A stretch of DNA of 30,624 bases from Bacillota bacterium (GTDB lineage: Bacteria; Bacillota; Clostridia; Acetivibrionales; DTU013): contig JAEYOM010000157.1 in assembly GCA_023411715.1 (NCBI GenBank), forward strand, positions 1 through 30,624. Direction: 5' to 3'. Positions 7,328 through 15,198 of this stretch are shown here, one piece after another. Both the position numbers and the translations under genes were made by a program. The notes beneath the pieces were generated by a model that was given only the letters and a program-made list of their open reading frames with translations, had not been told where the DNA came from and ran no database searches. Each line of letters begins with the position of its first letter. Position 1 is the stretch's first letter.

Positions 7328-7679
7328 CGTGAAGCGTTTACGGGAAGATATTATCAGTACGATTGTAAACCGTCTGGCGAGTGAAGACGAATATATGACT
7401 TCAGGCGGTATTGTTTCTGAACTTTTAGGGAGCCCTTATTTTAATCTGTCTGGCGGTTTCATGAGAGGAAAGATAAATGCGCCAATACAGCTTTTACTGT
7501 CAATAGGACTCAAGAACGCTGGGGAAAAAGAATTGGCATGCAGGATTGCGACCCGTTACTGCGACTTGGTTTGCAAAACAGGTCTCTCTAGTTGGATGTG
7601 TGAGACCATAGTGGAGTGGACATCCGAGACAGCTGCCATCTTTTTGACAATTGCTTCATATTTACTTGGAGAGGATTGA
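7302..7679 (+). pseudogene. C-terminal fragment of a trehalase/GH63-like glycoside hydrolase
   Basis: The frame encodes about 120 residues resembling the last helices of an (alpha/alpha)6-barrel glycosidase. Visible stretches are EYMTSGGIVSELLGSPYFNL, SGGFMRGKINAPIQLLLSIG, ELACRIATRYCDLVCKTG and a closing WTSETAAIFLTIASYLL. The family normally needs several hundred residues, so catalytic residues are missing. The first codons overlap the antisense SLH remnant and there is no ribosome site at the ATG, so the true similarity probably begins near 7320. I read it as the 3' end of a deleted gene. Family assignment is moderate. Confidence 0.55.
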
Positions 7680-7720
7680 TAATCCGAAAAGCCGGCATCA
7701 TCAGATAAAGCGAAGTATCC

Positions 7721-7758
7721 TTGCTTTTTTTCAACCAAACCAATAAAATGATATTGGT
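7721..7758 (+). promoter_or_regulatory. Promoter with overlapping palindrome upstream of the LuxR-family gene
   Basis: TTGCTT (7721-7726) and TAAAAT (7744-7749) are 17 bp apart. A perfect inverted repeat, ACCAATA-aaatga-TATTGGT (7739-7758), overlaps the -10 box and is a likely regulator site. The promoter is also flanked by a wider inverted repeat: AGCCGG-CATCATC at 7690-7702 against GATGATG-AA-CCGGCT at 7798-7812. Confidence 0.55.
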
Positions 7759-7855
7759 ATTTTACAACAAGATTATTAAGGAGTTCGATACATAAAGGAT
7801 GATGAACCGGCTAGGATAGCATACTCAGCCATAATTCATAAAAGGAGGAAGCGAA

Positions 7856-10585
7856 TTGAACAATAAACTTAATAGTAACGATAGTATTAAGCTTGCAACT
7901 GATAAATTTCAGTTGAATTCGATTGCAGAGATGCCAGAGATTCCTCTTTATTATGCTCCTTACACAAAATTTTCCATTCCGTATTCCGGTACCTTGCTAG
8001 TTAGCAGGAAGGATATCGATTTCAGGGTAACCGAAGCAGTAAAAAAAAAGCTTACCATTATCGCAGCACCTGCCGGGTATGGAAAAAGCACAATAGTGGG
8101 TAGCTGGGCTTTACGAAATAAAGATAATAATAAAAACGTTATATGGATTACTTTAGATAAAGAAGACAGCGAGGAGAGAGGATTTTGGCATAATGTTCTT
8201 TATGCAACCAATCATCATGCAAATATCGTACCTTTTCATAGAATACCGTCCTTCTCTACTGAACAATGCATGAACTTGATCATTAATTATTTTTCCGGTA
8301 TCTCTCTGGATAATTTTATCATATACGATGATTTTCACAATATGGATTGCGACCTGATTCATAAATCTTTTGAATATTTTCTAGCGTACTTGCCCAGGAA
8401 TCTCCACTGCATTCTCATGAGCAGAACTTTTCCATCCTTACCGATTTCAAAGATGGTAGTCAATGATGATGTAACTTTGTTTGGCGCGAAGGATTTGAAA
8501 TTTTCCCATGAAGAAACAGCGTTCTTTTTGAATGAAATCATGAACTTGAAGCTTTCCGAGGAGGACGTTCAGTCTTTGGAAATAAAAACTGAAGGCTGGA
8601 TAGCCGCATTAAAGGTTGCAGCCTTATCCTTAAGGAATTGTTCGGATAAAAGCACCTTTGTAAATAGCTTTGACAATAATAATAAAATGTTCCAGTACAT
8701 GCTTGAGGAAGCTATTAATCTTCTCGAAACTCCCATAAAAGAGTTTTTGATGAAAACATCAATTTTAAAGAATCTGAACAAATCTATTTGCGACGCCTTA
8801 ACCGGTTCTGATAATTCAGGTGAAGTGTTGCAAACACTTGAGACGAACAATTTTTTTATAACCAGTCTGGATGATAAGAAAGAAAATTACAGGTATCACC
8901 ATTTATTATCGGAAATTATGATCAAACTATTACGGGAGGGATATCCGGATCAGGTCAATGAATTATATCTGGCTGCCAGTCGCTGGTATGAAGATCGGGG
9001 CTATTACCAGGACGCTTTGGAGTATTCCCTGGGCGCAAAGGACCACCAAAATACCCTGAGGCTGCTGAAAAAGTATTATAGTACGGGATATCCGGATATT
9101 TTGGGACCCAAGAGCATCTGTAATTATTTTGAAACCATACCCTGTGGCATGTATGGTAAAATGCCGGATTTATGTATTCGTTACGCTTTAGCTCTTGCGG
9201 AGACTGGACAGGTCAAAACGGATGAGGAAGAGCTCAAAAAACGTGGGATTCATTTAGACAGCGACGTTTTTAAAGGCTATGAAGGCCAGGTGAGCCAGTT
9301 GCGTGCGTATATAGCATTAAAATATGAAAATATAGTCGAAATCATCAGGTATTCGGAACAGGCGCTGCAGCAGCTTCCTGAATCTGATATTTCAGGTGCT
9401 ACTCTATGCCTGATCCTTGGATATATTTATAGGTCCCTTGGCGACCTTAAAAAAGCGGAGTTTTATTTTAACAATGCTTTGGTTACCGGCAATAAAGTGA
9501 ATGCCGTATGTTCCGGGGAAGTATCGGAGTTATTCATATTAGGCAACTTTTATATGACTTCAATACGGTATCTGAAAGGTGAATTGGATGATTTTATTAC
9601 GCCCTTAAATCAATTACTTACTGAAAACATAACCCACAAAAATTGTATGTATTTCTGCCTGGCTGCTACGTATTATGACTACGACGATTTTCAGCAGGCC
9701 TACCCATTTGTTATGAAAGGGTTGGAGCTATGTAATACATACGATGACATATTCTACGAGAAAGTTAAGGGTTTTGTATTACTTGCAAGAATTCTGTTTC
9801 ATACCGGTAAAAGTGCTGAAGCACTACATGTGATGAATGAAATAGACAGCCTGGTAAAACCGGATTGCGGTAACCTGTTTATTCTGCTGGAATTGCCCGG
9901 AATTGTAAACCTGCTGGTTCTATTAGGAATGCCGGACCGTGCAGAGATGTATATTCGTAAATTTGAGGCTATAGAATCCGGAAAAGCGAAGTTCACGTTT
10001 AATGAAGCACAAGCAGAGCTTTTTCTGGCAAAAAATGATTTTAAGCAAGCCATCGACCGGCTGGAATTTATCCTTACGAACATGGATTTTGATGTTTATA
10101 TTAATAAAAGAATTAGTCTTTTGATATTGACATCCGTTACATACCAGGCAAATGGTGAAGATGAGAACGCATTGGCGTGCTTGCAGAAAGCTCTTGAAAC
10201 TAAAGGCGTGGAAAGAAATATCAGAGCCTTTGTTGACAGAGGGAAACCAATGCGTGAGTTATTGATGAAATTTATTAATTGGACAAATAGGAATCATGAT
10301 CGCAATTTATTAATCATTGCGGAGAAATTGGTTAAAAGGTTTGAAAATAAAAGTAATGCCTTATTAAAAGGGCATTCGATTGAAGGATTTGAACGATTGA
10401 GTGATAGAGAGCTGGAAGTGCTAAGATTATTGGCACAGGGTTCCAGCTATGATGAAATCGGAAATGCGCTTTTCATTTCTTTAAGTACCGTAAAAAAACA
10501 TGCAGGGAACATCTATGATAAACTTAAAGCCAGGAATAGGATACAGGCAGTCAATATTGCGAAAGCAAACGGACTTGTTGATTAG
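7856..10585 (+). CDS. MalT-like LuxR-family transcriptional activator (STAND ATPase)
   Basis: This 909-residue protein has the MalT-type architecture. An N-terminal NTPase has the Walker A AAPAGYGKST near residues 69-78 and a Walker B region FIIYDDFHNM near 150. A WHD-like part (YRYHHLLSEIM) follows, then a long helical TPR-like sensor (about 370-830), then a C-terminal LuxR helix-turn-helix (RLSDRELEVLRLLAQGSSYD, continuing into LFISLSTVKKHAGNIYDKL). Length fits the family. The start codon is TTG, supported by AAAGGAGG 7 nt upstream; no ATG is better placed. Such proteins bind a ligand in the helical region, oligomerise with ATP and activate transcription. It is monocistronic, with its own promoter and terminator, so its targets and ligand cannot be deduced. 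Confidence 0.92.
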   Translation: MNNKLNSNDSIKLATDKFQLNSIAEMPEIPLYYAPYTKFSIPYSGTLLVSRKDIDFRVTEAVKKKLTIIAAPAGYGKSTIVGSWALRNKDNNKNVIWITLDKEDSEERGFWHNVLYATNHHANIVPFHRIPSFSTEQCMNLIINYFSGISLDNFIIYDDFHNMDCDLIHKSFEYFLAYLPRNLHCILMSRTFPSLPISKMVVNDDVTLFGAKDLKFSHEETAFFLNEIMNLKLSEEDVQSLEIKTEGWIAALKVAALSLRNCSDKSTFVNSFDNNNKMFQYMLEEAINLLETPIKEFLMKTSILKNLNKSICDALTGSDNSGEVLQTLETNNFFITSLDDKKENYRYHHLLSEIMIKLLREGYPDQVNELYLAASRWYEDRGYYQDALEYSLGAKDHQNTLRLLKKYYSTGYPDILGPKSICNYFETIPCGMYGKMPDLCIRYALALAETGQVKTDEEELKKRGIHLDSDVFKGYEGQVSQLRAYIALKYENIVEIIRYSEQALQQLPESDISGATLCLILGYIYRSLGDLKKAEFYFNNALVTGNKVNAVCSGEVSELFILGNFYMTSIRYLKGELDDFITPLNQLLTENITHKNCMYFCLAATYYDYDDFQQAYPFVMKGLELCNTYDDIFYEKVKGFVLLARILFHTGKSAEALHVMNEIDSLVKPDCGNLFILLELPGIVNLLVLLGMPDRAEMYIRKFEAIESGKAKFTFNEAQAELFLAKNDFKQAIDRLEFILTNMDFDVYINKRISLLILTSVTYQANGEDENALACLQKALETKGVERNIRAFVDRGKPMRELLMKFINWTNRNHDRNLLIIAEKLVKRFENKSNALLKGHSIEGFERLSDRELEVLRLLAQGSSYDEIGNALFISLSTVKKHAGNIYDKLKARNRIQAVNIAKANGLVD

Positions 10586-10609
10586 AACGGCAATTCAAGT
10601 TTTTGAATG

Positions 10610-10645
10610 CAAGCAGGTGTACAAAAGTATACCTGCTTGTTTTTT
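10610..10645 (+). terminator. Rho-independent terminator of the LuxR-family gene
   Basis: A 13-bp stem, CAAGCAGGTGTAC (10610-10622) with GTATACCTGCTTG (10627-10639), has loop AAAA and one G-U pair, and is followed by TTTTTT. It starts about 25 bp after the stop codon. Confidence 0.95.
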
Positions 10646-10716
10646 CTCCGGAAAATTATAATCATCCTTTCGGCCACTTACCTACCGCAGCTTCCCATGA
10701 TATCATCGAACCGTAC

Positions 10717-10745
10717 TTGAAAATACTATACGAGGGTATTGTAAA
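10717..10745 (+). promoter_or_regulatory. Copper operon promoter with CsoR-like operator in the spacer
   Basis: TTGAAA (10717-10722) and TGTAAA (10740-10745) are 17 bp apart. The spacer contains AATACTATACGAGGGTAT (10722-10739), a partial dyad ending in GGGTAT. This is the G-tract/TA layout known for CsoR operators. A repressor bound here would sit between the two boxes; copper-loaded CsoR would release it. The csoR gene is in the same operon. Confidence 0.55.
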
Positions 10746-10802
10746 CAACGATTATCAAGCCAATTACAAAGCTTGTCAACCTGTATCCCATAGGAAAGGA
10801 GA

Positions 10803-13274
10803 ATGGATTTGAGGTCGGAAAATTATAAAATAAATGGAATGACCTGTGCCGCATGTGCAAGGACGATTGAAAGAGTGACCGGAAAGCTGGATGGAGTATT
10901 AGAATCAAATGTTAACTTCGCTGCTGAAACACTCAATATCATTTTTGATGAGGCTAAGCTGGCTGCAGAGGATATCAAGAAGGCTATATTAAAGGCAGGT
11001 TATGAAGTTATTGAGGAAGCTAAAACCAAGGAAGTGCATGTTCTTATTCAGGGAATGACCTGTGTGGCCTGTGCTAAATCAATAGAAAGAGCAGTGGGGA
11101 AGCTGCAAGGAGTGGAAAGCATATCTGTCAATTTTGCCACAGAAAAGGCAAGTATCAGGTATATTCCCAGTGAAGTGCGCCTGTCTGAAATCAAACAAGC
11201 GATTGCCAGGGTAGGTTACAAAGCATTAGAGGCAGAGGTGTATTCGAGGGCGGATGAGGATAAGCTAAGGAAGGAAAAGGAAATACGTACGCTGTGGACT
11301 AAATTCATTGTTTCAGCCGTATTTGCCGTGCCACTTCTGTATATCGCCATGGGTTCCATGATCTGGTGGCTCAAATGGCCGATACCTTATTGGCTGAACC
11401 CTATGCAGTACCCATTATCTTATGCGTTGACCGAAATTGGGTTGGTTGCACCAATTGTTATAGTAGGCCACCGGTTCTATACGGTTGGATTTAAAGCGAT
11501 ACTCAGGGGAAGCCCTAACATGGACTCCCTCATTGCATTGGGTACATCGGCAGCTATTGGTTATAGTCTGTATTCTACCTACCGTATTATCACTAGTGAT
11601 TTTAAATATGTGAACGATCTGTATTTTGAATCGGCCGGCGTTATCATCACACTTATTTTACTTGGCAAGTCTCTGGAAGCAGTATCAAAAGGAAGAACGT
11701 CGGAAGCCATTAAAAAGCTGATGGGACTCGCACCAAAGACAGCTATAGTTATACAGGACGGTAAAGAGGTGGTAATGCCCATTGAAGAAGTAGAAGCGGG
11801 TGATGTAGTCCTGGTGAAGCCGGGTGAAAAAATACCGGTGGATGGTGAAATTGTTGAAGGCCTGACTTCAGTCGATGAATCAATGCTGACCGGGGAGAGC
11901 ATGCCTGTCGAGAAAAAAAGCGGGGATAAAGTATATGGCGCCAGCATAAACAAAAATGGCTCCATCCGCTTCAAGGCAACAAAGGTGGGAAGTGAAACTG
12001 CCCTATCCCAGATTATCAAGCTGGTGGAGCAGGCTCAAGGATCAAAAGCTCCCATTGCCAAGCTGGCGGATATTGTTTCAGGTTATTTTGTCCCTGTTGT
12101 TTTTGCAATCGCCGCATTGTCAGCACTGGCTTGGTATATTTCAGGTCACAGTACTGTGTTTTCATTGACAATATTTATTTCAGTTTTAGTAATTGCCTGT
12201 CCCTGTGCATTGGGATTGGCCACTCCGACGGCAATTATGGTAGGCACGGGAAAAGGAGCCGAATACGGGGTTTTATTCAAAAGCGGAGAAGCTCTGGAGA
12301 CAACACATAAGCTGAACACTATTGTATTTGATAAAACAGGTACTCTCACAGAAGGGCATCCGGAAGTAACGGATATTATAACTACGGATTTGATGGATAG
12401 AAAAAGCGTACTTCAGCTTGCAGCTTCAGCGGAAAAAGGATCGGAGCATCCTTTGGGTGAAGCAATTGTGAGGAACGCGGAAAAAGAGGGATTGGTATTC
12501 ATTCAACCGGAACAATTTGCCGCCTTGCCGGGGAAGGGGATAAAGGCAGAAATAGAAGGCAGGGTTATTCTACTAGGTAATATAAGGTTGATGCTGGATG
12601 AAAAAATAGATATCCTGAATCTTCGTAATGTATCCGACTGCGTAGCGTCGGAAGGCAAAACACCTATGTATATTGCTGTCGATAATCAACTGGCAGGGAT
12701 TATTGCTGTTGCTGATATAGTCAAGGAGAGCAGTACAAGGGCTATCCATAAATTGCATGACATGGGTATTGAAGTCGCAATGATCACCGGAGACAATCGA
12801 AGGACCGCAGAAGCAATTGCAAGACAGGTTGGTATTGACAGGGTACTGGCTGAAGTACTCCCTCGGGATAAAGCCAATGAAGTGAAATTGCTGCAGTCGG
12901 AAGGCAAAAGGGTAGCTATGGTGGGAGACGGCATCAACGATGCACCGGCCCTCGCCCAGGCGGACATTGGCATCGCAATAGGTTCGGGAACGGATGTAGC
13001 TATGGAATCGGCGGATATTGTATTAATGAGAAGCGACCTCATGGATGTGATAACGGCAATACAGCTCAGCAAGCATACAATCAGAAACATAAAACAAAAT
13101 TTATGCTGGGCGTTCGGGTACAATATTGCTGGGATACCCATTGCGGCAGGCTTATTATACGCCATGGGCGGACCTTTGCTAAGCCCGATTTTCGCGGCTG
13201 CCGCAATGTCATTGAGTTCTGTATCTGTCTTGACCAATGCACTAAGATTAAAAGCTTTTAAACCACATAAATAA
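10803..13274 (+). CDS. copA: Copper-exporting P1B-type ATPase CopA
   Basis: This 823-residue P-type ATPase has two N-terminal heavy-metal-associated domains, with GMTCAAC at residues 12-18 and GMTCVAC near 85-91. Eight membrane helices are expected. The Cu(I) motif CPC is at about 466-468, followed by ALGLATPTAIMVGTGKGAEY. The phosphorylated Asp is in DKTGTLT at about 510. HP (SEHPLGEA) is in the nucleotide domain, and GDGINDAPALAQADIGIAIG is the hinge motif. It exports Cu(I) from the cytoplasm. The ATG at 10803 is only 1 nt from AAGGAG; the in-frame TTG at 10809 sits 7 nt from it and may be the true start, making the protein two residues shorter. It is first in the operon with copZ and csoR. 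Confidence 0.96.
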   Translation: MDLRSENYKINGMTCAACARTIERVTGKLDGVLESNVNFAAETLNIIFDEAKLAAEDIKKAILKAGYEVIEEAKTKEVHVLIQGMTCVACAKSIERAVGKLQGVESISVNFATEKASIRYIPSEVRLSEIKQAIARVGYKALEAEVYSRADEDKLRKEKEIRTLWTKFIVSAVFAVPLLYIAMGSMIWWLKWPIPYWLNPMQYPLSYALTEIGLVAPIVIVGHRFYTVGFKAILRGSPNMDSLIALGTSAAIGYSLYSTYRIITSDFKYVNDLYFESAGVIITLILLGKSLEAVSKGRTSEAIKKLMGLAPKTAIVIQDGKEVVMPIEEVEAGDVVLVKPGEKIPVDGEIVEGLTSVDESMLTGESMPVEKKSGDKVYGASINKNGSIRFKATKVGSETALSQIIKLVEQAQGSKAPIAKLADIVSGYFVPVVFAIAALSALAWYISGHSTVFSLTIFISVLVIACPCALGLATPTAIMVGTGKGAEYGVLFKSGEALETTHKLNTIVFDKTGTLTEGHPEVTDIITTDLMDRKSVLQLAASAEKGSEHPLGEAIVRNAEKEGLVFIQPEQFAALPGKGIKAEIEGRVILLGNIRLMLDEKIDILNLRNVSDCVASEGKTPMYIAVDNQLAGIIAVADIVKESSTRAIHKLHDMGIEVAMITGDNRRTAEAIARQVGIDRVLAEVLPRDKANEVKLLQSEGKRVAMVGDGINDAPALAQADIGIAIGSGTDVAMESADIVLMRSDLMDVITAIQLSKHTIRNIKQNLCWAFGYNIAGIPIAAGLLYAMGGPLLSPIFAAAAMSLSSVSVLTNALRLKAFKPHK

Positions 13275-13293
13275 AAAATTGGAGGTAAGTATC

Positions 13294-13515
13294 ATGAAAA
13301 AACAAATTTACATCGAGGGAATGAGTTGCGGGAATTGTGTAAGGCATGTAAAAGAGGCATTAAGGGAAATACCGGGTGTCGGGAATGTACTGGTGAATTT
13401 GCAGGAGAAAAATGCAATTGTTGAAGTAAACGGCCAGGTGACAGATATAAGCTTGAAGGAAGCTATTGAAGAAGTGGGCTATATTGTTATGGGAATCTAT
13501 GAATTTACATTGTAA
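13294..13515 (+). CDS. copZ: Copper chaperone CopZ (HMA domain)
   Basis: This 73-residue single heavy-metal-associated domain has the copper site GMSCGNC near residues 9-15 and the usual beta-alpha-beta-beta-alpha-beta pattern (HVKEALREIPGVGNVLVNLQ). The ATG at 13294 is chosen because GGAGG lies 9 nt upstream; the frame extends to a TTG at 13279 that overlaps that ribosome site. It binds Cu(I) in the cytoplasm and hands it to CopA or to CsoR. It lies 19 bp after copA and before csoR, consistent with co-transcription. Confidence 0.93.
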   Translation: MKKQIYIEGMSCGNCVRHVKEALREIPGVGNVLVNLQEKNAIVEVNGQVTDISLKEAIEEVGYIVMGIYEFTL

Positions 13516-13530
13516 AGGGATGTGAGTAAT

Positions 13531-13884
13531 GTGGATAATAAAGTAGAAAGCTGTGAAAATTGTATTATTTATGAAGCAAAGGAAGAACATGCGGATGCAT
13601 GTCATGACAGAACTACCAGCCGTTCGCAAAAAATGAAGGTTTCCTTGACTGCAAGGCTGAACCGCATTGAAGGCCAGGTTAGAGGTATTAAAGGAATGAT
13701 TGAAAAAGATTCCTACTGTGATGACGTGCTGAATCAGATTTTTGCAGTACAGTCGGCAATGAAATCCGTTGGAATGCTTTTACTGGAAAGCCATATGAAA
13801 AGCTGTATTGTTAAAAGGATACAAGAGGGAGAATTGGATGTAGTCGATGAACTTCTTTTAACAATTGAGAAATCACTAAAATGA
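13531..13884 (+). CDS. csoR: Copper-sensing repressor CsoR with Cys/His-rich N-terminal extension
   Basis: The core NRIEGQVRGIKGMIEKDSYC identifies the CsoR/RcnR family. Counting from GTG 13531, the ligand residues are Cys63, His88 and Cys92. The spacings of 25 and 4 match the Cu(I) site Cys36/His61/Cys65 of M. tuberculosis CsoR. CsoR represses copper export genes and dissociates from DNA on binding Cu(I). An in-frame GTG at 13522 is also possible but lies 1 nt from AAAGGGA. Unusual is a roughly 35-residue N-terminal extension with a CENC pair (Cys8, Cys11) and HADACH (His20, Cys24, His25), which could hold extra metal. It is third in the copper operon, with a candidate operator upstream of copA. 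Confidence 0.92.
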   Translation: MDNKVESCENCIIYEAKEEHADACHDRTTSRSQKMKVSLTARLNRIEGQVRGIKGMIEKDSYCDDVLNQIFAVQSAMKSVGMLLLESHMKSCIVKRIQEGELDVVDELLLTIEKSLK

Positions 13885-13901
13885 GTTTTTGGGAGGCTCA
13901 T

Positions 13902-14597
13902 ATGAAATTTAAAAAATTATCGACATTATTGCTCTTATTATCGGTCGTATTAACATTTTGCGGCTGCCAGGCGACGGACCTGGTCGCAAAGGTAGCCGTC
14001 ACTTCATTCGACGCCCTGACAAAGGCCATACCCGATCAGGTCTCTTATGATAGCGCAAAAGAAGGGTGGGCGGTCACAGGGCTTGACGGTAGGGATCGAA
14101 TTATCCTGAACAAGGATTTCAGCAGCAATCAGCCAGATATCGCCCTGGAACTCGACGCGGCACCATTCCTGGACGCGGGCCTGGATGCAGAAAAATTGCC
14201 GAAGGATCAATATCTTTATGACGCATCCACGGGAAAAATCACGATGCCTTTTGAATATGGCGCAGACAAGTTCGGTGAAAATGCGAAAAAATCGACTTTG
14301 GATACATTCAAGCAAATTGTGAAAACCCACAGGGATATCGTCGGTTACCACGAGGAAGGGGATCACTATAAGATATCATTGGGCAATGGGAATTTGTTTG
14401 CATGGGCGAAGGATTTAAGTACCAATAAAACGGATATTGCGTTCATTTTGAATCCGGGGCCATGGATCAAAGCAGGCATGGATACGGGCAAAATAAAGGA
14501 ATGGATATTCGTAAAGATGCCGGTTACGGATAAGGATGGGAAACCGGCCAAAGTAGATGTATTAATGAAAGGCTTCGATGTAGATCGTTTAAAATGA
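13902..14597 (+). CDS. Putative lipoprotein of the copper operon, family not recognised
   Basis: This protein of about 231 residues has a classic export signal, MKFKKLSTLLLLLSVVLTFC then GCQ, with a lipobox-like F-C-G-C; the lipidated Cys would be the second one. It is probably anchored outside the membrane. The mature part contains two related segments. WAVTGLDGRDRIILNKDFSS leads to DIALELDAAPFLDAGLDAEK, and YKISLGNGNLFAWAKDLSTN leads to DIAFILNPGPWIKAGMDTGK, so an internal duplication is likely. There are no Cys residues or metal motifs after the lipobox. The start is ATG 13902, 6 nt after GGGAGG; the frame also extends back to an ATG overlapping the csoR stop. Position behind csoR suggests an envelope role in copper handling (inference). 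Confidence 0.75.
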   Translation: MKFKKLSTLLLLLSVVLTFCGCQATDLVAKVAVTSFDALTKAIPDQVSYDSAKEGWAVTGLDGRDRIILNKDFSSNQPDIALELDAAPFLDAGLDAEKLPKDQYLYDASTGKITMPFEYGADKFGENAKKSTLDTFKQIVKTHRDIVGYHEEGDHYKISLGNGNLFAWAKDLSTNKTDIAFILNPGPWIKAGMDTGKIKEWIFVKMPVTDKDGKPAKVDVLMKGFDVDRLK

Positions 14598-14614
14598 AGG
14601 AAGAGTAAAAATAC

Positions 14615-15037
14615 ATGAAAAAAAAGTTTAATCGTACTGTTATAAAGCTCGTTGCCATTGCGGCTTTCATATTCGTCGTTGTATTAGGTGTATTAAGGCT
14701 GGGAATATTGCCGGAGTTTGGCAATTCCCGGCCGGAATATGCACAGGTTGAAGGAAATGTGCAAACGGTTTCTATTACTATTGAGCCGAAAAGATATACG
14801 CCTATTGTTGTTCAAAAGGGAATCCCCGTCAATTTTATAATTAAAGCCAATCCTTCAAGTTTAACTTCATGCAACGGTATATTGACCATACCGGAATACG
14901 GCATAGAGAAAGAACTTAAGCCTGGGGAGAACATCATTGAATTTACGCCCCGGGAAACGGGAAATATCCCGTATTCCTGCAAAATGGGCATGGTGAAAAG
15001 TAAAATAATTGTAGTGGATGATGATGCTAAAAATTAA
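14615..15037 (+). CDS. Membrane-anchored cupredoxin-like protein
   Basis: This 140-residue protein has an N-terminal membrane anchor (residues 9-32) and an extracellular beta-rich domain. It resembles cupredoxin_1 proteins: VSITIEPKRYTPIVVQKGIP, then VNFIIKANPSSLTSCNGI, ending PRETGNIPYSCKMGMVKSKI. Candidate copper ligands are Cys86, Cys122, Met124 and Met126. The protein contains no histidine at all, so a normal type-1 blue copper site (two His, Cys, Met) is impossible. A Cys/Met Cu(I)-binding site is more likely. AAGGAAGAG precedes the ATG. It is the last gene of the copper operon, 17 bp after the lipoprotein, and probably scavenges or buffers copper outside the membrane. Confidence 0.8.
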   Translation: MKKKFNRTVIKLVAIAAFIFVVVLGVLRLGILPEFGNSRPEYAQVEGNVQTVSITIEPKRYTPIVVQKGIPVNFIIKANPSSLTSCNGILTIPEYGIEKELKPGENIIEFTPRETGNIPYSCKMGMVKSKIIVVDDDAKN

Positions 15038-15069
15038 TTACTAGTAAGGTTATCTGTAAAGGATAAAAT

Positions 15070-15177
15070 ACAAGGCCCTCGGTAAAACAAATTAGTATAA
15101 ATCGTGGTAATGTAATCGAATAAATAGTAAAACAGCGGAACAGCGCCGAGCAGGCTCTGCCAAGGGCGTTTCAGATA
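15070..15177 (-). pseudogene. Remnant of a GHKL sensor kinase (cognate of RR1), internally deleted
   Basis: Just downstream of RR1, the minus strand reads YLKRPW, then QSLLGAVPLFYYLFDY, then ITTIYTNLFYRGP. The intact kinase at 28157-29428 contains YLKRPW near residue 80, and LLFCAMPAFYYLFDYAATVY leading to TDLLYSGS near residue 155-180. The remnant therefore joins two membrane segments, with some 80 residues deleted between them and the whole catalytic part lost. The order (regulator then kinase on the minus strand) is the same as in the intact pair. RR1 has therefore lost its neighbouring kinase. Confidence 0.75.
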
Positions 15178-15198
15178 TCAACACCCGCATCTTCTGTC

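Noticed and set aside
10603..10812. Plus-strand frame of 69 codons with a protein-like stretch GHLPTAASHDIIEPYLKILY
   Set aside because: It starts inside the LuxR-gene terminator and covers the copper operon promoter; it has no ribosome site and its function is not recognisable. It could be an old remnant but is not supported as a gene.
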